64,000 nucleotides of DNA from Pelagomonas calceolata (lineage: Eukaryota > Sar > Pelagophyceae > Pelagomonadales > Pelagomonadaceae): contig CAKKNE010000004.1 of the NCBI GenBank assembly GCA_918797485.1, positions 3,100,001 through 3,164,000 of the forward strand, given 5' to 3'. Below, piece by piece: positions 1 to 10,385 of the stretch. The notes beneath the pieces are model-generated. The model worked only from the letters and a program-made list of their open reading frames with translations. It was not told the origin of the DNA and made no database searches. A program made the translations under genes and the position numbers. The first letter of the stretch is position 1, and the number at the start of each line of letters is the position of its first letter.

Positions 1-528
1 GACGTCGTGCTGGCGAACCCGCCCTTCGTCGCCGGCGGGTCGTCGCGCTTCGCGGCGGGCGGCGACGACGGTTGCCGCGTTCTGGAGCCGCTGGTGCGGA
101 GCCTGGCGGCGCATGTTGGGAGAGGCGGCTACGCGTGCGTCGTGAGCGAGTTCTACGCCTCGTCGGAGCGGCCCGAGGGCTGGCTGCCGCCGTGCCCCGG
201 CCTCGACGCGCTGCTGGTGCGCGACCCGCGCCAGGCCGAGAACCCGCGGGACTACGCCTCGGGGCGGGGGCTCCCCGCCGACGTCGGCGAGGGCCTGCGG
301 CGGCGGGGCGTCGTCGCCGTCTGCTCCGGCTTGCTGGTCCTGCGGCCCGTGCACGCGCTGCGCGAGACGAAGAGGCTGCTCGACGTCGCCGACGGCGCGG
401 CGGAGTCGGACGCCCTCGCGCTGGAGTCGTTCCTCGAGCGGCCCTCGGCCACGACGCGCGTCTCGCGGGAGGCGATGCGCTTCGTCTGGCGCGACCCCGA
501 CGCCGTCGAGGAGCCGCCGCCGCCCTGA
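1..528 (+). CDS. Methyltransferase-like protein, C-terminal part (5' end outside window)
   Basis: An open frame enters from the left edge and ends at the TGA at 526-528, leaving about 175 residues. It starts with DVVLANPPF, the (N/D)PP(F/Y) motif IV of small-domain and N6-type methyltransferases, which follows the SAM-binding core. Later stretches (GGYACVVSEFYASS, GVVAVCSGLLVLRPV) look like the late beta strands of a Rossmann methyltransferase. The SAM-binding part lies outside the window, so the substrate (rRNA, protein or DNA base) cannot be decided. The end is acidic and Pro-rich. Family placement is by motif only. Confidence 0.6.
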   Translation, partial: DVVLANPPFVAGGSSRFAAGGDDGCRVLEPLVRSLAAHVGRGGYACVVSEFYASSERPEGWLPPCPGLDALLVRDPRQAENPRDYASGRGLPADVGEGLRRRGVVAVCSGLLVLRPVHALRETKRLLDVADGAAESDALALESFLERPSATTRVSREAMRFVWRDPDAVEEPPPP

Positions 529-1018
529 TCGATCCTTTTTCCTAATCGAGTGTTTTCCTGTCTACTACTAGCTTCTCGGCCGCTCGCGACGACAATTTAG
601 TAGACTGCTCGCGCTTCTGCACAGGAGACGGTCTTACCTAGGTACAACCTGCCACGACTTAGCGAGCGAGCCGCGACTTACCACAGCCTCCTACACTACT
701 TCCAGCCGGGTCATTGGTGGTAAGTGCGGGTTTTCATCGTCGACCCAAGTCACTTGCCTCCGCCGCAGTCGCGCAAGGAATTAAGCACTACTTGTGACGC
801 TTAGAACAGTTGGACTCGTCGTTGTTATATCCCGACGGCGAAACGACTGCAACGTACGTGACTCGAGGCAAGTCTCACAAGTCGAGAGGAGCGCTCGCAG
901 GCGACCAAATTATATAAACGAGATGGTCCAAAGAAGGCAGAGCTCTTCCGTGATTGGGGTTTCGCGTCTGCCCGTGCCCGGGCCGAGGCTCTGATAGAAG
1001 CATTGCCAGGATCGACGT
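529..1018. other. Intergenic stretch, no convincing gene
   Basis: No frame here looks like protein. A TATA-like run, TATATAAA, lies at 911-918 and could serve the short reading frame that follows. I saw no RNA gene. Confidence 0.4.
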
Positions 1019-1324
1019 TTGGCAAGAAGACGCGGGCGCGTGAGTCGTTGTCTCGCGGTCGCCACGAACGTGGTCGTCGGGAGGCAGTACACGTTCGAGA
1101 TCCGCGGCCTCGGCCAGGACGCGATGCAGTCCTCCTTCAGCCTCTGGGTGCACGGCCACGTCGTCGTCGCGAGCGCGACCGGCGGTCGGCGGGGTCCCGT
1201 CTCGCTGTCCTTTACGGTCCCCGCGTACAAGGGCCCTCCCGCCCCGACGCCGGCGCCGACCGCGACGACGACGACCGTTACGACGCGGCCCCACTACTTC
1301 GAGGACGACCGAGTCGAGATCTAA
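1019..1324 (+). CDS. Possible short secreted-type protein or last exon
   Basis: About 90 residues ending at 1324. The centre (VVVGRQYTFEIRGLG, FSLWVHGHVVVASA, VSLSFTVPAYKG) reads like a beta-sandwich extracellular domain and is followed by a Pro/Thr linker (PAPTPAPTATTTT) like the one in the large protein at 4332. The first residues are poor in protein character and a GTGAGT donor-like site lies near 1039, so this may be the last exon of a longer or decayed gene. A TATA-like box lies about 100 bases upstream. Function unknown. Confidence 0.3.
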   Translation: MARRRGRVSRCLAVATNVVVGRQYTFEIRGLGQDAMQSSFSLWVHGHVVVASATGGRRGPVSLSFTVPAYKGPPAPTPAPTATTTTVTTRPHYFEDDRVEI

Positions 1325-1339
1325 GAACCAAGCTCCGAA

Positions 1340-1361
1340 CTAGCGCCTGTAAGACACTAGC
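1340..1361 (-). promoter_or_regulatory. CTAG palindrome element 1
   Basis: CTAGCG, a short spacer, then GTAAGACACTAG: the reverse-strand form of the repeated element. It lies about 170 bases before the start at 1530. Confidence 0.7.
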
Positions 1362-1529
1362 AAGCTCGAGCGCCTCGATAGGACGCGCAAAGCTCGCAGC
1401 TCACACAGCAGCGTGCCGCGTACATGATTTTCATAGCACAAGGACGCGCCCAAGGCAAGCAGAACACGTGAGACGACTCACAACCTCTCCACAGCCACCA
1501 AAGCAAACAGCTCATCTGCGAGAGCAAAC

Positions 1530-3362
1530 ATGGACGAGCCGCAAGACGACAGCGACGAGCACGCGCCCGCCTCGGCATTGATCGCCCTGCCGCCCGACGC
1601 CCTAGCTCGAGTCTGCGCCTACCTCGAGACGCGCGCCGCGCGCCGGCTCCACGCGTCGGCAAAAGTCTCCGCCCGGGCCCTCGGCAGCGAGGCCTGGGCC
1701 GCGGTCATCAAAACGAACCACGGCGGCCTCAAGCTCCGGCCCAAGGAGTTGGAAGGAGCCAAGGCCCACGCGGCCCTCCAAACGCTCCACCGCCGCGCGC
1801 GGTCGGCGCGCATGCGGTCCGACGTCCGGCGGCACACGAACCCCAGCGCGGGCTGGGGCCTGCCGGGCTTCCACGGCCTCGCGACGGACGGCGGCGTCGA
1901 CGAGGGCGACGCGACGTACTGGTGCGACGCGCTCTTCCGGCCCGAGCCGTAGTTTGCTGTGTGGAAATCATATTCTGCTCGATGGCGTGGAGTTTCCAGG
2001 CCATCGACGCGACGTTGTCGCCGTGACCGCGTCGTTTCGATGGCGTGGAGGTTCACGAAAAACCACACAGGTGGCTCGTCTACTCGTCCGCGGTGACGGC
2101 GCGGCCCGTGCTCTGCGCCGCGGCCTACCTGGTGGTCGGGCCCGGGGACGCGACGATAAATGACGACGACGCCCAGGACCGGGCCTGGATGGTCGAGCGC
2201 ATGGAGAAGGCCGGTCTGCTCTTCGACGACGCGGGCCTGGACCACTTGGATAGTGAGCCGCCGGACGTCGTGGCCCAGACCTTCGCCGAGGTGACGCGCG
2301 TCATGGACGACCAGGGCTGGCTCCACGAGTTGGTCAGGGACGTCCACGAGTCCAGGAGGGCGGCGGTAATGGCGCGCGTCCGCCGCAAGCGCGACGAGAT
2401 CCAGAGTAGGCCGCCGGCGCGACGGCCGAAGCCCTTCGCGGGCTGTGAGCTGCAGACGTGCGACGGGGGCAATTTGTTGGTCAACGACCACGTCCGGCAG
2501 CGGTGCTCGCCGGCGCTGACGCCGTGCGCGATCGCGACGGCCGTCGTTATTCGTAGACCGACGAACTACTCGTGCCCCTGCGCCGTCGGCGTCGTGTTCG
2601 CGTGCCGGCGCCACCCCACCACTTCTGACATAGCGCAGAGCTCGCGCCTCGCGCGCGTCTGCCGCGCGTCGGACGCTGCCGCCTCCATCTTGATGGCGCA
2701 GACCGAGGAGACGACGCGCGTCGAGCTGCCCCGGAGTCTGGGCGGCGGCCGCGGCCGCGTCGTCCAGTGGGACCCGAGCGTGGTGGGAGGCAACTCGTAC
2801 CGCGTATTGGTGGACGGGCGGAGCGTGCCGGTGCTGGTAAGGCGGTCCGAGGCGAAGCGGATTACGGGCGGCGACCCCTTCGACCTGCCGGGCTTCGGCG
2901 TCGCGACTTTATCTTACGAGAACGCGGAAGGCCGAGTTTGGGACGTGAAGGCGGGCGCGGCGTGGGCGGCGGCGGACGTCTATCCCCGTGTGAAAATCAA
3001 ATGTCGGGCGATGTTTTCTGGGTCTGCTCGATGGCGTGGAGTTTTCAGGTCACCGACGCGACGTCTTCGCTGCGACGGCGTCGGTTCGATGGCTTGGAGT
3101 TTCACGAAGGTCTCCACGCAATATATCCACACAGGTCTATCCCATCGCGGCGTGGGCCTTCAAGGCGCGGCCCGAGGACGAGCGGCGCATCACGGGCGAG
3201 CACGGCCAGCTCCGCGCGCCGCTCAAGCGCCCTGTGGCCGTGCGCGGCCTCGTCGTGGGCCTCTTACAGGCCGAGGACCGCATGCGCGAGTTCCGCGACG
3301 CGCACCCGGAGCCGAATTTGGATTTGCAGTTCGTGGGCGTCGAGGGGTACGCCTATCCCTGA
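1530..3362 (+). CDS. F-box-like protein, possibly fused to or followed by a second gene
   Basis: Exons 1530-1948, 2071-2977 and 3135-3362 join in frame (517 residues) once two introners are removed; both junctions restore the sequence before insertion. The N-terminus, residues 14-60, reads like an F-box helix bundle (ALPPDALARVCAYLETRAAR), suggesting an SCF ubiquitin-ligase adaptor. A middle region (residues 140-270) is helical and acidic. The stretch encoded at about 2440-2690 is poor in protein character, and an ATG at 2692 opens MAQTEETTRVELPRSLG, so this may really be two genes, the second starting at 2692. The last exon may not end at 3362: an intron at 3333-3383 would carry the frame into the PDZ/SAM exon downstream. 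Motif-level assignment only. Confidence 0.55.
1949..2070 (+). mobile_element. Introner (intron-forming DNA element) 1
   Basis: Begins with the target copy GTAGTTTG, then CTGTGTGGAAATCA, and ends with ACCACACAG before GTGGCTCG. Five of 8 target bases match, so this is an older insertion. Two CGATGGCGTGGAG motifs lie inside. Splicing at the first GT restores the frame (PEP|WLVYSS). Confidence 0.85.
2978..3134 (+). mobile_element. Introner 2
   Basis: The target copy GTCTATCC is perfectly duplicated at 2978-2985 and 3135-3142. Ends are CCGTGTGAAAATCA and ATCCACACAG. It contains CGATGGCGTGGAG-type internal motifs. Phase-0 intron. Confidence 0.88.
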
Positions 3363-3383
3363 TAAGTCATTCACCAGTCTTAG

Positions 3384-3988
3384 ACGCCAGTCGTCGACGC
3401 GCCCCCTTCAGAACTTGAAGTCCTCCTGGGACGCGATGGAGATGCGATTGCTGTCGTTGCTCGCCCGCGACGTGCTCCGCGCGATGTTCGTCTCCGCGAG
3501 GGTGTTCCGCGCGACGACGTCCTCGTCCAAATCGACGGTCTCCGACCGCGCGCCGGCTGTCGAGCGGCGAGCAGTTCCAGCGCGCCATCGGCGCGACGCC
3601 GCCCAAGGCGCCGCCGCCGAAGAACCATGATCGGGGCGCGCCGGAGGCGAAGAAGGCGCCGTCTCCCCCGCCGCCCGAGGCGGTCTCGCCCGGGACGCCG
3701 ACGACGCGCGATTCGTGGTTGGTCGAGCCCCTGCCCGACGTCACGCCGCCGCACAACTCGCCGCCGCCCGTCAGTCGAACCAAGTCCGGCGAGGAGGGTC
3801 TGTTGGAATGGATCGAGGCGAACGGTGCCTCGAAATTCAGGGCCGCGATCCTCGACGTCGCCGGCGACCTCGACGACCTCAAGCACATCACGGAGCCGGA
3901 CTTCGAGGAGCTCGTGCGGGGCATGCCCAAGCTCAAGGCGCGGCGGCTGCGCGCGTCGCTCGTCGAGCTCGGGGCGCGGCTCGCGTGA
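3384..3988 (+). CDS. PDZ-like plus SAM domain protein, 3' exon(s)
   Basis: From an acceptor-like TTAG at 3380-3383, frame 0 reads PPSELEVLLGRDGDAIAVVA ... EGVPRDDVLVQIDG, a PDZ-like core. From about 3557 a different frame reads LSSGEQFQRAIGATPP, then a Pro-rich linker, then a C-terminal SAM domain (LLEWIEANGASKFRAAILDV ... LKARRLRASLVEL) to the stop at 3988. The frame changes at about 3540-3560, inside the PDZ, with no usable splice pair that keeps the motif, so either an assembly base is missing or the gene is damaged. No ATG precedes the PDZ, so this exon must join upstream sequence, most simply the gene at 1530 or 2692 through a 51-base intron at 3333-3383. Likely a scaffold protein. Confidence 0.5.
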
Positions 3989-4331
3989 GTAGAGGTGCTG
4001 TAGAGTAAGGGAGTATTGATGCTGCTCATCGGACGAGTTGGAATGAAGCGAGGCGCGGCGGCGGCGCATCCCGCACGGACGCTGTGCTCAAAGGAGAGGG
4101 AAGCAAATCAGTTCACAGCCGAGCCGGGCCGTGGCGGCGTACATCGCATTGCCCGACGCGTGCTGGCTTGCCGGCCATCGTCCGCCGCAAGCGCACGGCG
4201 CAAAGGGCTGCCACCGTCAGGCTAGACAGCTTGAAACTTGGGGCAGCCCGTTCATAGCAGCAGACGCTTGCCGCACGCGCGGATAAATCAAGGAGCGGGC
4301 CGCGCACACCCGGCGCAGAACGAGCGCAACG
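3989..4331 (+). other. Upstream region of the large membrane protein
   Basis: No gene seen. TTGGGGCAGCCC at 4238-4249 is one copy of the start-proximal GGGGCAGCC motif, about 85 bases before the ATG. No CTAG palindrome is present. Confidence 0.4.
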
Positions 4332-7300
4332 ATGCTGCGGCTCGTCGTCCTCGCCGCCTGCGCGGCGGCCGTGCGCGCCGCGTGCGACGCCGACGACATC
4401 AAGGTGAAGAAGCCAGACCTCGGCGACATTATCTACGTGCGAGACGGCCCCGCGGACGACCCCGGCCCGGTCACCGTCAAGTGGGAGGTCACGAACGACG
4501 ATTGTGACTTCGCCACGGTCCAGCTCCAGCTCTGCCCGGGCACGGGCGACGACGACGACTGCGGCGACTTCATCCTCGACCCGACGGACCAGACGGGGGG
4601 CATCAACTACTTCTTCACGTGCAACGACGAGCAGTCCGAGGACGGCGAGTCCTGGGAGTGCGTCGGCAAGGCCGAGATCGTCATCGAGGACCTGTTGGAC
4701 TGCGGGAGCCCGCCCTGCACGGGCCTGCACAAGTTCAAGGTCTGCTCGATGGAGTCGGAGCCGGTCTGCGCCGACTCCGACGTCTTCACGTTACAATTGC
4801 CGGGCGGCACGTGGTTTCCGAGCGCGTCGCCGACGCTTTCACCGACCTTGTCTCCATATCCTACGCCGGTGCCGTCGATTTCCCCACGGCCGTCGCCGGA
4901 GCCGTCGCTCGTGCCCACGGCGGTCCCGTCGTCGATGCCGTCGCCGCAGCCGTCGGTCTCGCCGCACCCGACGCCGGTGCCGTCGTCGCTACCGACGAGC
5001 GCGCCGACGCCCGAGCCGTCGCCCGCGCCGTCGCCGGCGCCGACGTCGGCCCCGACCTCGCGGCCGTCCCCCATGCCGACGCCGCTGCCGTCGCCCGTGC
5101 CCACGGCGGCGCCGTCGCCCTCGCCGACGACGGCCGCGCCCTCGCCCGGGCCCACGTTCATTCCGACGCCCATGCCCTCGACGGCCCAGCCCTCTCCCTG
5201 GCCGACGCCCTACCCATCGCCGGCGCCGACGCCCTGGCCCTCGCCGGCGCCCTCGCCCCTGCCGTCGCCCATTCCCACGCCGATGCCGACGACGGCGGCG
5301 CCCTCGCCCGTGCCCTCGCCGTACCCGACGCCGGAGCCGACGCCGTACCCGTCTGTGTGGAAATCAACCAATGCGTCGGGTGCACAATTCTTCACGAAGT
5401 CATTTCTCGGCGATGACGCTGCCGTGCTGGCTCCGTCGAGCGGTGAGGAACCTGCATCGCCACGCCATCGAGCAGGCGTCGCGTCGATGGCGTGGAGGTC
5501 GACGCGAAGATTCAGCACGGACGTGTCGTAACATTTTGATTTCCACACAGGTACCCGTCGCCGGCGCCCTCGCCCCTGCCGTCGCCCATTCCCACGCCGA
5601 TGCCGACGACGGCGGCGCCCTCGCCCGTGCCCTCGCCGTACCCGACGCCGGAGCCGACGCCGTACCCGTCTGTGTGGAAATCAACCAATCACGCCATCGA
5701 GCAGGCGTCGCGTCGATGACGTGGAGGTCGACGCGAAGATTCAGCACGGACGTGTCGTAACATTTTGATTTCCGCACAGGTACCCGTCGCCGGCGCCCTC
5801 GCCCCTGCCGTCGCCCATTCCCACGCCGGTGCCGACGACGGCCGTGCCCTCGCCCGTGCCCTCGCCGTACCCGACGCCGGAGCCGACGCCGGCGCCGACG
5901 CAAGCCCCGTCGCCCGCGCCCTCGGAGCTGCCGACGCCGGTGCCGACGACGGCCGTGCCCTCGCCGGGGCCCTCTCCTCTACCGACGCCCGTGCCCACGA
6001 CCGCCGTGCCCTCGCCGGCGCCCTCGGAGATGCCGACGCCCGGGCCGACGCGGATGCCGTCGCCCGAGCCCTCCGGGGTGCCGACGTCGAAGCCGTCGGG
6101 CATCCCGACGCCCGGCCCGACGCCCCGCCCGACGCCGAAACCGTCCCCGAGCCCGACGATGGTGCCGGCGCCCGAGCCCACGAAGCCGCCGTCGGGCACG
6201 CCGACGTCGATGCCGACGGTCACGCCCGGCAGCCCGTCGCGGGCCCCCATCTTCCGGCCCACGCCCGTGCCGACGACGCCGCCCTCGCCGGTCCCGACGC
6301 CGAAGCCCACGCCGGCGCCCTCGTTCGGGCCCACGCCGGAGCCGACGACGGCGGTCCCGTCGCCGGTGCCGACGACGGCCGTGCCCTCGCCGGGGCCGAC
6401 GCCCGGCCCGACGCTGATGCCGGTGCCGGCCCCATCCTTACCCCCGACGCCTGCGCCGACCACGGCCGTGCCGACGTCGACGCCGACATTTCACCCGACG
6501 ACTGCGGCGCCGACGCCCGTGCCGACGACCGCGGTGCCGTCTTTCGAGCCGACGCAGCTGCCGTCTATGATCCCGACCCCCGCGCCGACCACGGCCATTC
6601 CGACGTGGACGCCGCAGCCGTCGCTGAGTCCGCAGCCGACGACGGCTGTGCCCTCACCGGCGCCCTCTTTCGAGCCGACGTCGCTGCCGTCCACACCGCC
6701 GTCGCCGATGCCTACCACGGCCGTGCCGACGTGGTCGCCGGCGCCGTCGGTGAGTCCCGTGCCCACGACCGCCGTGCCCTCGCCGCGGCCGTCGTTCGAA
6801 CCGACGTCCGCGCCGACGAGCCAACCGACGGGCCTGCCGACGCCGCGGCCGTCGACCGCCGTGCCGTCTGCGGTGCCGACGACCGTGCCGTCGCCCGTGC
6901 CGACGGCCCTGCCGTACCGCGTCGAGGGCGACCTCACGTTCGGGGGCATCACAGTGGAGGCCGCGCAAGCCGCCGAGCAGGTGTTCATTCACATCGTGGC
7001 CGCGATGACGAACACCTCGGTCTTGGTTTATGACGAAGGCCTTGAGAATGAGCGACCGCGGTCGCCCACGGTCGACATCCGGGCCGCGCCTGCGGTGCGG
7101 CGTTTATTGAGGCGCCGCCTCGAGGCGGGCGACGTCCTGGTCGAGTACATGGTCGAGGTCGCGTCGGAGGACGAGGCGGATGATGTGGTCGCACTCATCA
7201 AGGACCCGGGGGCGACCGCCAAACTCGAAGCGCTGGTGGCAAACCCGCCCGCTGTGGAGGGGGTGGACGACACTGCGGTCAAGGCAATTACGACCTCTAC

Positions 7301-10300
7301 GGTCGGCACCAACGTCACCGCCCTCGTGGATCCGGCCTGGAGGCGCGCCGACCGCGCCGAGGTCCCCGAGGACCTCGTCGCGCCCGCGGCGGGGAAGCGC
7401 GACAAGGTCGGCGGGTCGTCGGCGGGCCTCGTCTTCGTGCTCTGCTTCGTCCTCGTCCTCCTCTCGGTCTGCCTCTACTTCGCGTGGCCCAAGATCTGCC
7501 GCGAGGACGAGGAGGAGATTTGTGAAGAGGCGAACGGCGAGGAGCTCAAACTGAAACACGCGCTCCAGGACGCCGACGACGAGATCCTCGAGGCGGGCGA
7601 GTCGCACGCGCTCCACGCGAAGCTCGAGAAGAAACCTGTCAAGAAGAAGCCGCCCAAGACGGTCAAGACGCGCGTGCCGCCGGGGACGGCGCCCGGCACG
7701 ACGCTCGAGGCGACGCTGTCGGACGGGCGCAAGGCCCACATCGCCGTGCCGCTCGACGCCAAGGCCGGCGACGCGTTGACAGTGGAGGTGCCCGAGCCCG
7801 AGGAAGTACAGCCGGAGCCGCCTTTACCGTGCCTCGTGACGCCGGAGCCGCCGCCGCCGGACGTAGACCACGTGGCGGTCGAGATCCCGGCGGGCGCCGA
7901 ACCGGGGTCCGTCGTCGAGGTGGCGCATGCTGACGGGCGGACGGTCGACGTCGTCGTGCCCGACGACGCGCGGCCGGGCGAGACGCTCTTCGTGCCCGTC
8001 GACAAGAAGGCGCCGCCTCCACAAATCGCGGAGAAGGCCGACGAGAAGGAGCAGGCCGCCGAGGTGGACAAGATGCTCGACGAAGGCCAGGACGAGGATA
8101 TAGAGCACCGCGAGCTCACGGTGCCGGCTGGCGCCAGGGGCGGGGACCGGGTGCAGGTGGCGCATCCCGACGGCGGCGCGATGGACGTGGTCCTGCCGCA
8201 CGACGCGACGCCCGGCGAGACGCTGCTCGTGCCCGTGCCGGCCGCGGCCGCGCCGCCGCCGGCGCCGGCCCCGTCACTCGCTGCTCTCGACGAGGACGAC
8301 GCCGCCGTCAACGAAGCTCTACTCGCGGCCAAGGTCCAGGCGCGGCCCTCGTCGCCGACGCCGGCCCTGCAGGTCGACGCGACCGTGCCGGCGTCGCCGC
8401 CGCGCCCGACCGCTCCAGAAAAACGGACGCCGCCGCCGTCGCCGTCGGTCGCCGAGCGCGCCGCAGCTTTACAAGCCAACAGCGCCTACCCGGGCGGGGC
8501 GTCGCTGCCGCCGTCGCCCTACCCCGAGACCAAGAGCGCCGCGGAGCCCAAGGGCGCGCCGGAGGAGAAGAGCACGGCGCCGCCGGCGCCGGCCGGCGCG
8601 CCGGAGAGCAAGTCCGTCGCGCCCGCGGCCGCATCATCAAAGGCCGCTCCCGTGGCGAAGGCCGCGCCAGCGAAATCGGCCGCCAAGGCGACGCCCAAGC
8701 CCAAGCCCAAGGCCGTCTCGGCGCTCAAGCAGGGCGTCAAGGGCGCGTCGTCGCCCGCGCTCCAGGAGCGGCTGAGCAAGCTCAAGGCGGCGGGCACGCC
8801 CGCGGCCGCCCCCGCGGCCAAGAAGACGAGCCTCCAGACGAAGCTCTCGGCGCTCGGTGCGGCCGGTGCGTCGAGCGCCGGCGCGGCGGCGGCGAGCAAG
8901 GCCGCCGCGCCGAAAGCCAAACCGAAAGCCAAACCGGCGAGCAAAGCGCCTGCGGCCGCGCCGGAGCGCAAGACCACGGCCCCGGCCGGCGCGCCGGAGA
9001 GCAAGGCCACCGCGCCCGCGGCGAAGGCGAAGGCGACGCCCGCCCCCAAGCCCAAGGCCGTCTCGGCGCTCAAGCAGGGCGGCGCCGCGGGGGCGTCGTC
9101 GTCGCCCGCGCTCCAGGAGCGGCTACAGAAGCTCAAAAAGGCCGGCGCCCCCGCGGCGGAAGGCGAGGCCCCGGCCAAGAAGGCGCCGGATCCGCTCCAG
9201 GAGCGGCTCAAGAAGCTCGAGGCGACCGGCGCCAAGGGCAAGGGGCTCAGAAAGACAGCGCCGCCGGCGAAGGCCGCCGCGCCGGCGCCCGCGGCCGCCC
9301 CCGACCTCGAGCATCCCGATTGGCTCAAAAAGCTCGGCTCCGAAGGCGAGCTTTTTCATCAAACAGGCGCGCCCGCGCCTGCGCCCGCGCCGCCGGAGGA
9401 GCCCCGCGCGAGCGAGCCGCCCGCGCCGCCGCCCGCGCCGGCTCCCGCGGCCGACGGCGAGCCCCTAGCCCAGTGGCAAAGAAACCTCCAGTCCGAAGGC
9501 GAGCTTTTTCACGACCCGAACGCGCCGCCGAGCACGCCGCCGCGGCCGGCCGCGCCGCCGGCGCCGCTCGGGTCGCCGCAGCGGCCCATCGTCGGGTCGC
9601 CCTCGGGCGGCATCTGGCCCCACAAGCGCACGATGAAGGTGACGGTCCCCGCGGGCGCGGCGCCGAACAAAATGCTGCAGGCCACCTCGCCGACCGGCGA
9701 GCGCGTGGCCTTCTTCCCCCCGGCCGGCGCCGGCGGCCGCGACGTCTACCTGCCCTTGGACGACGCGACGGCGGGGCCCGCGCCGCCGCCCGTCGCCGCG
9801 CCGATACCGGCGCCCGGTGGCCAGCTGACGTGGGACGAGGCCGACGCCGCGACCGTGGCGCCGCCTGCGCCTACGCAGCCATCCGCCGCGCCGCCGCAGC
9901 CGCAGCCCGCGGCGACCGCGGCTCCCGGAATGATAGAGATTCAGGTGCCCGAGGGCGCTGTGCCCGGCGCGACGCTCGAGTTCCAGCTGGACGACGGCAG
10001 GACCCTCGACGTGACGGTGCCCGAGGGCGCCCGCGCGGGCGACCGCCTGCAGGTGCCCACGGACGCCGCGGACGCGCCGCCGCCGCCGCCCGCGGTGCCG
10101 CGACAAACCGGCACCGCGGAAAGCATCGAGATACAGGTCCCCGAGGGCGCGGTGCCCGGGTCGACGCTCGAGTTTACGCTTGATGACGGCCGGACCATCG
10201 ACATCACGGTGCCCGAGGGCGCCCGCGCGGGCGACCGCCTGGAGGTGCCGGTCCCTCCCCTCTCGCCCTCCGCGGGCCCCGACGGCGACGCGGCCGACTG

Positions 10301-10346
10301 GGACGAGGGGCCCGACGACCTCGACGAGATCGAGGAGATGGAGTAG
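4332..10346 (+). CDS. Giant type I membrane protein with Pro-rich ectodomain and repeated cytoplasmic beta modules
   Basis: Exons 4332-5344, 5551-5661 and 5780-10346 join to 1,896 residues. A signal peptide ([16 protein letters not shown]) precedes a Cys-rich acidic domain to about residue 160. Residues about 163-750 are a PSP/PTPxP repeat stalk, then a 170-residue conserved-looking juxtamembrane domain and one membrane span near 920-946 ([20 protein letters not shown]). The cytoplasmic tail has at least six copies of a roughly 42-residue module of the form VxIPxGxxPGxxLxVxxxDGRxxxVxVPxxAxxGxxLxVPV (encoded near 7663, 7873, 8107, 9634, 9933, 10125). It also has LQERLxKLxxxG helices (8760-9220) and two repeats ending SEGELFH. 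Probably a cell-surface or wall-linked protein; no enzyme domain seen. The stop lies 39 bases from the convergent gene. Domain names beyond these descriptions would be guesswork. Confidence 0.8.
5345..5550 (+). mobile_element. Introner 3 (long form)
   Basis: The target copy GTACCCGT is perfectly duplicated. Ends are CTGTGTGGAAATCAAC and GATTTCCACACAG. Inside is a hairpin, CACGCCATCGA ... TCGATGGCGTG (11-base arms, 12-base loop). It has about 88 bases after AACCAAT that introner 4 lacks. Splicing restores PYPSPAP. Confidence 0.93.
5662..5779 (+). mobile_element. Introner 4 (short form)
   Basis: Same insertion site, GTACCCGT duplication and ends as introner 3, but 118 bases long. The right end is GATTTCCGCACAG, and one arm of the inner hairpin carries a substitution (GATGACGTG). 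Best read as a duplicate of introner 3 made together with its exon. Confidence 0.93.
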
Positions 10347-10385
10347 TCTTGCTTCCCCTTGAGTAATATTACGAAGTCACAACAA

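Larger units (their letters stand above)
5234..5890 (+). repeat. Tandem triplication of a 111-base coding unit with embedded introners
   Basis: Near-identical 111-base units lie at 5234-5344, 5551-5661 and 5780-5890, each ending GAGCCGACGCC. The first two junctions carry introners at the same base. Confidence 0.85.

Noticed and set aside
1619-2614. 331-codon reverse open frame
   Set aside because: It runs straight across introner 1, and the forward frame splices perfectly across that element and has an F-box-like start.
5741-6463. Gly/Val-rich reverse open frame in the Pro-rich region
   Set aside because: It is the mirror of the PSP-repeat codons; such repeats leave all frames open. The forward frame has the signal peptide and membrane span.
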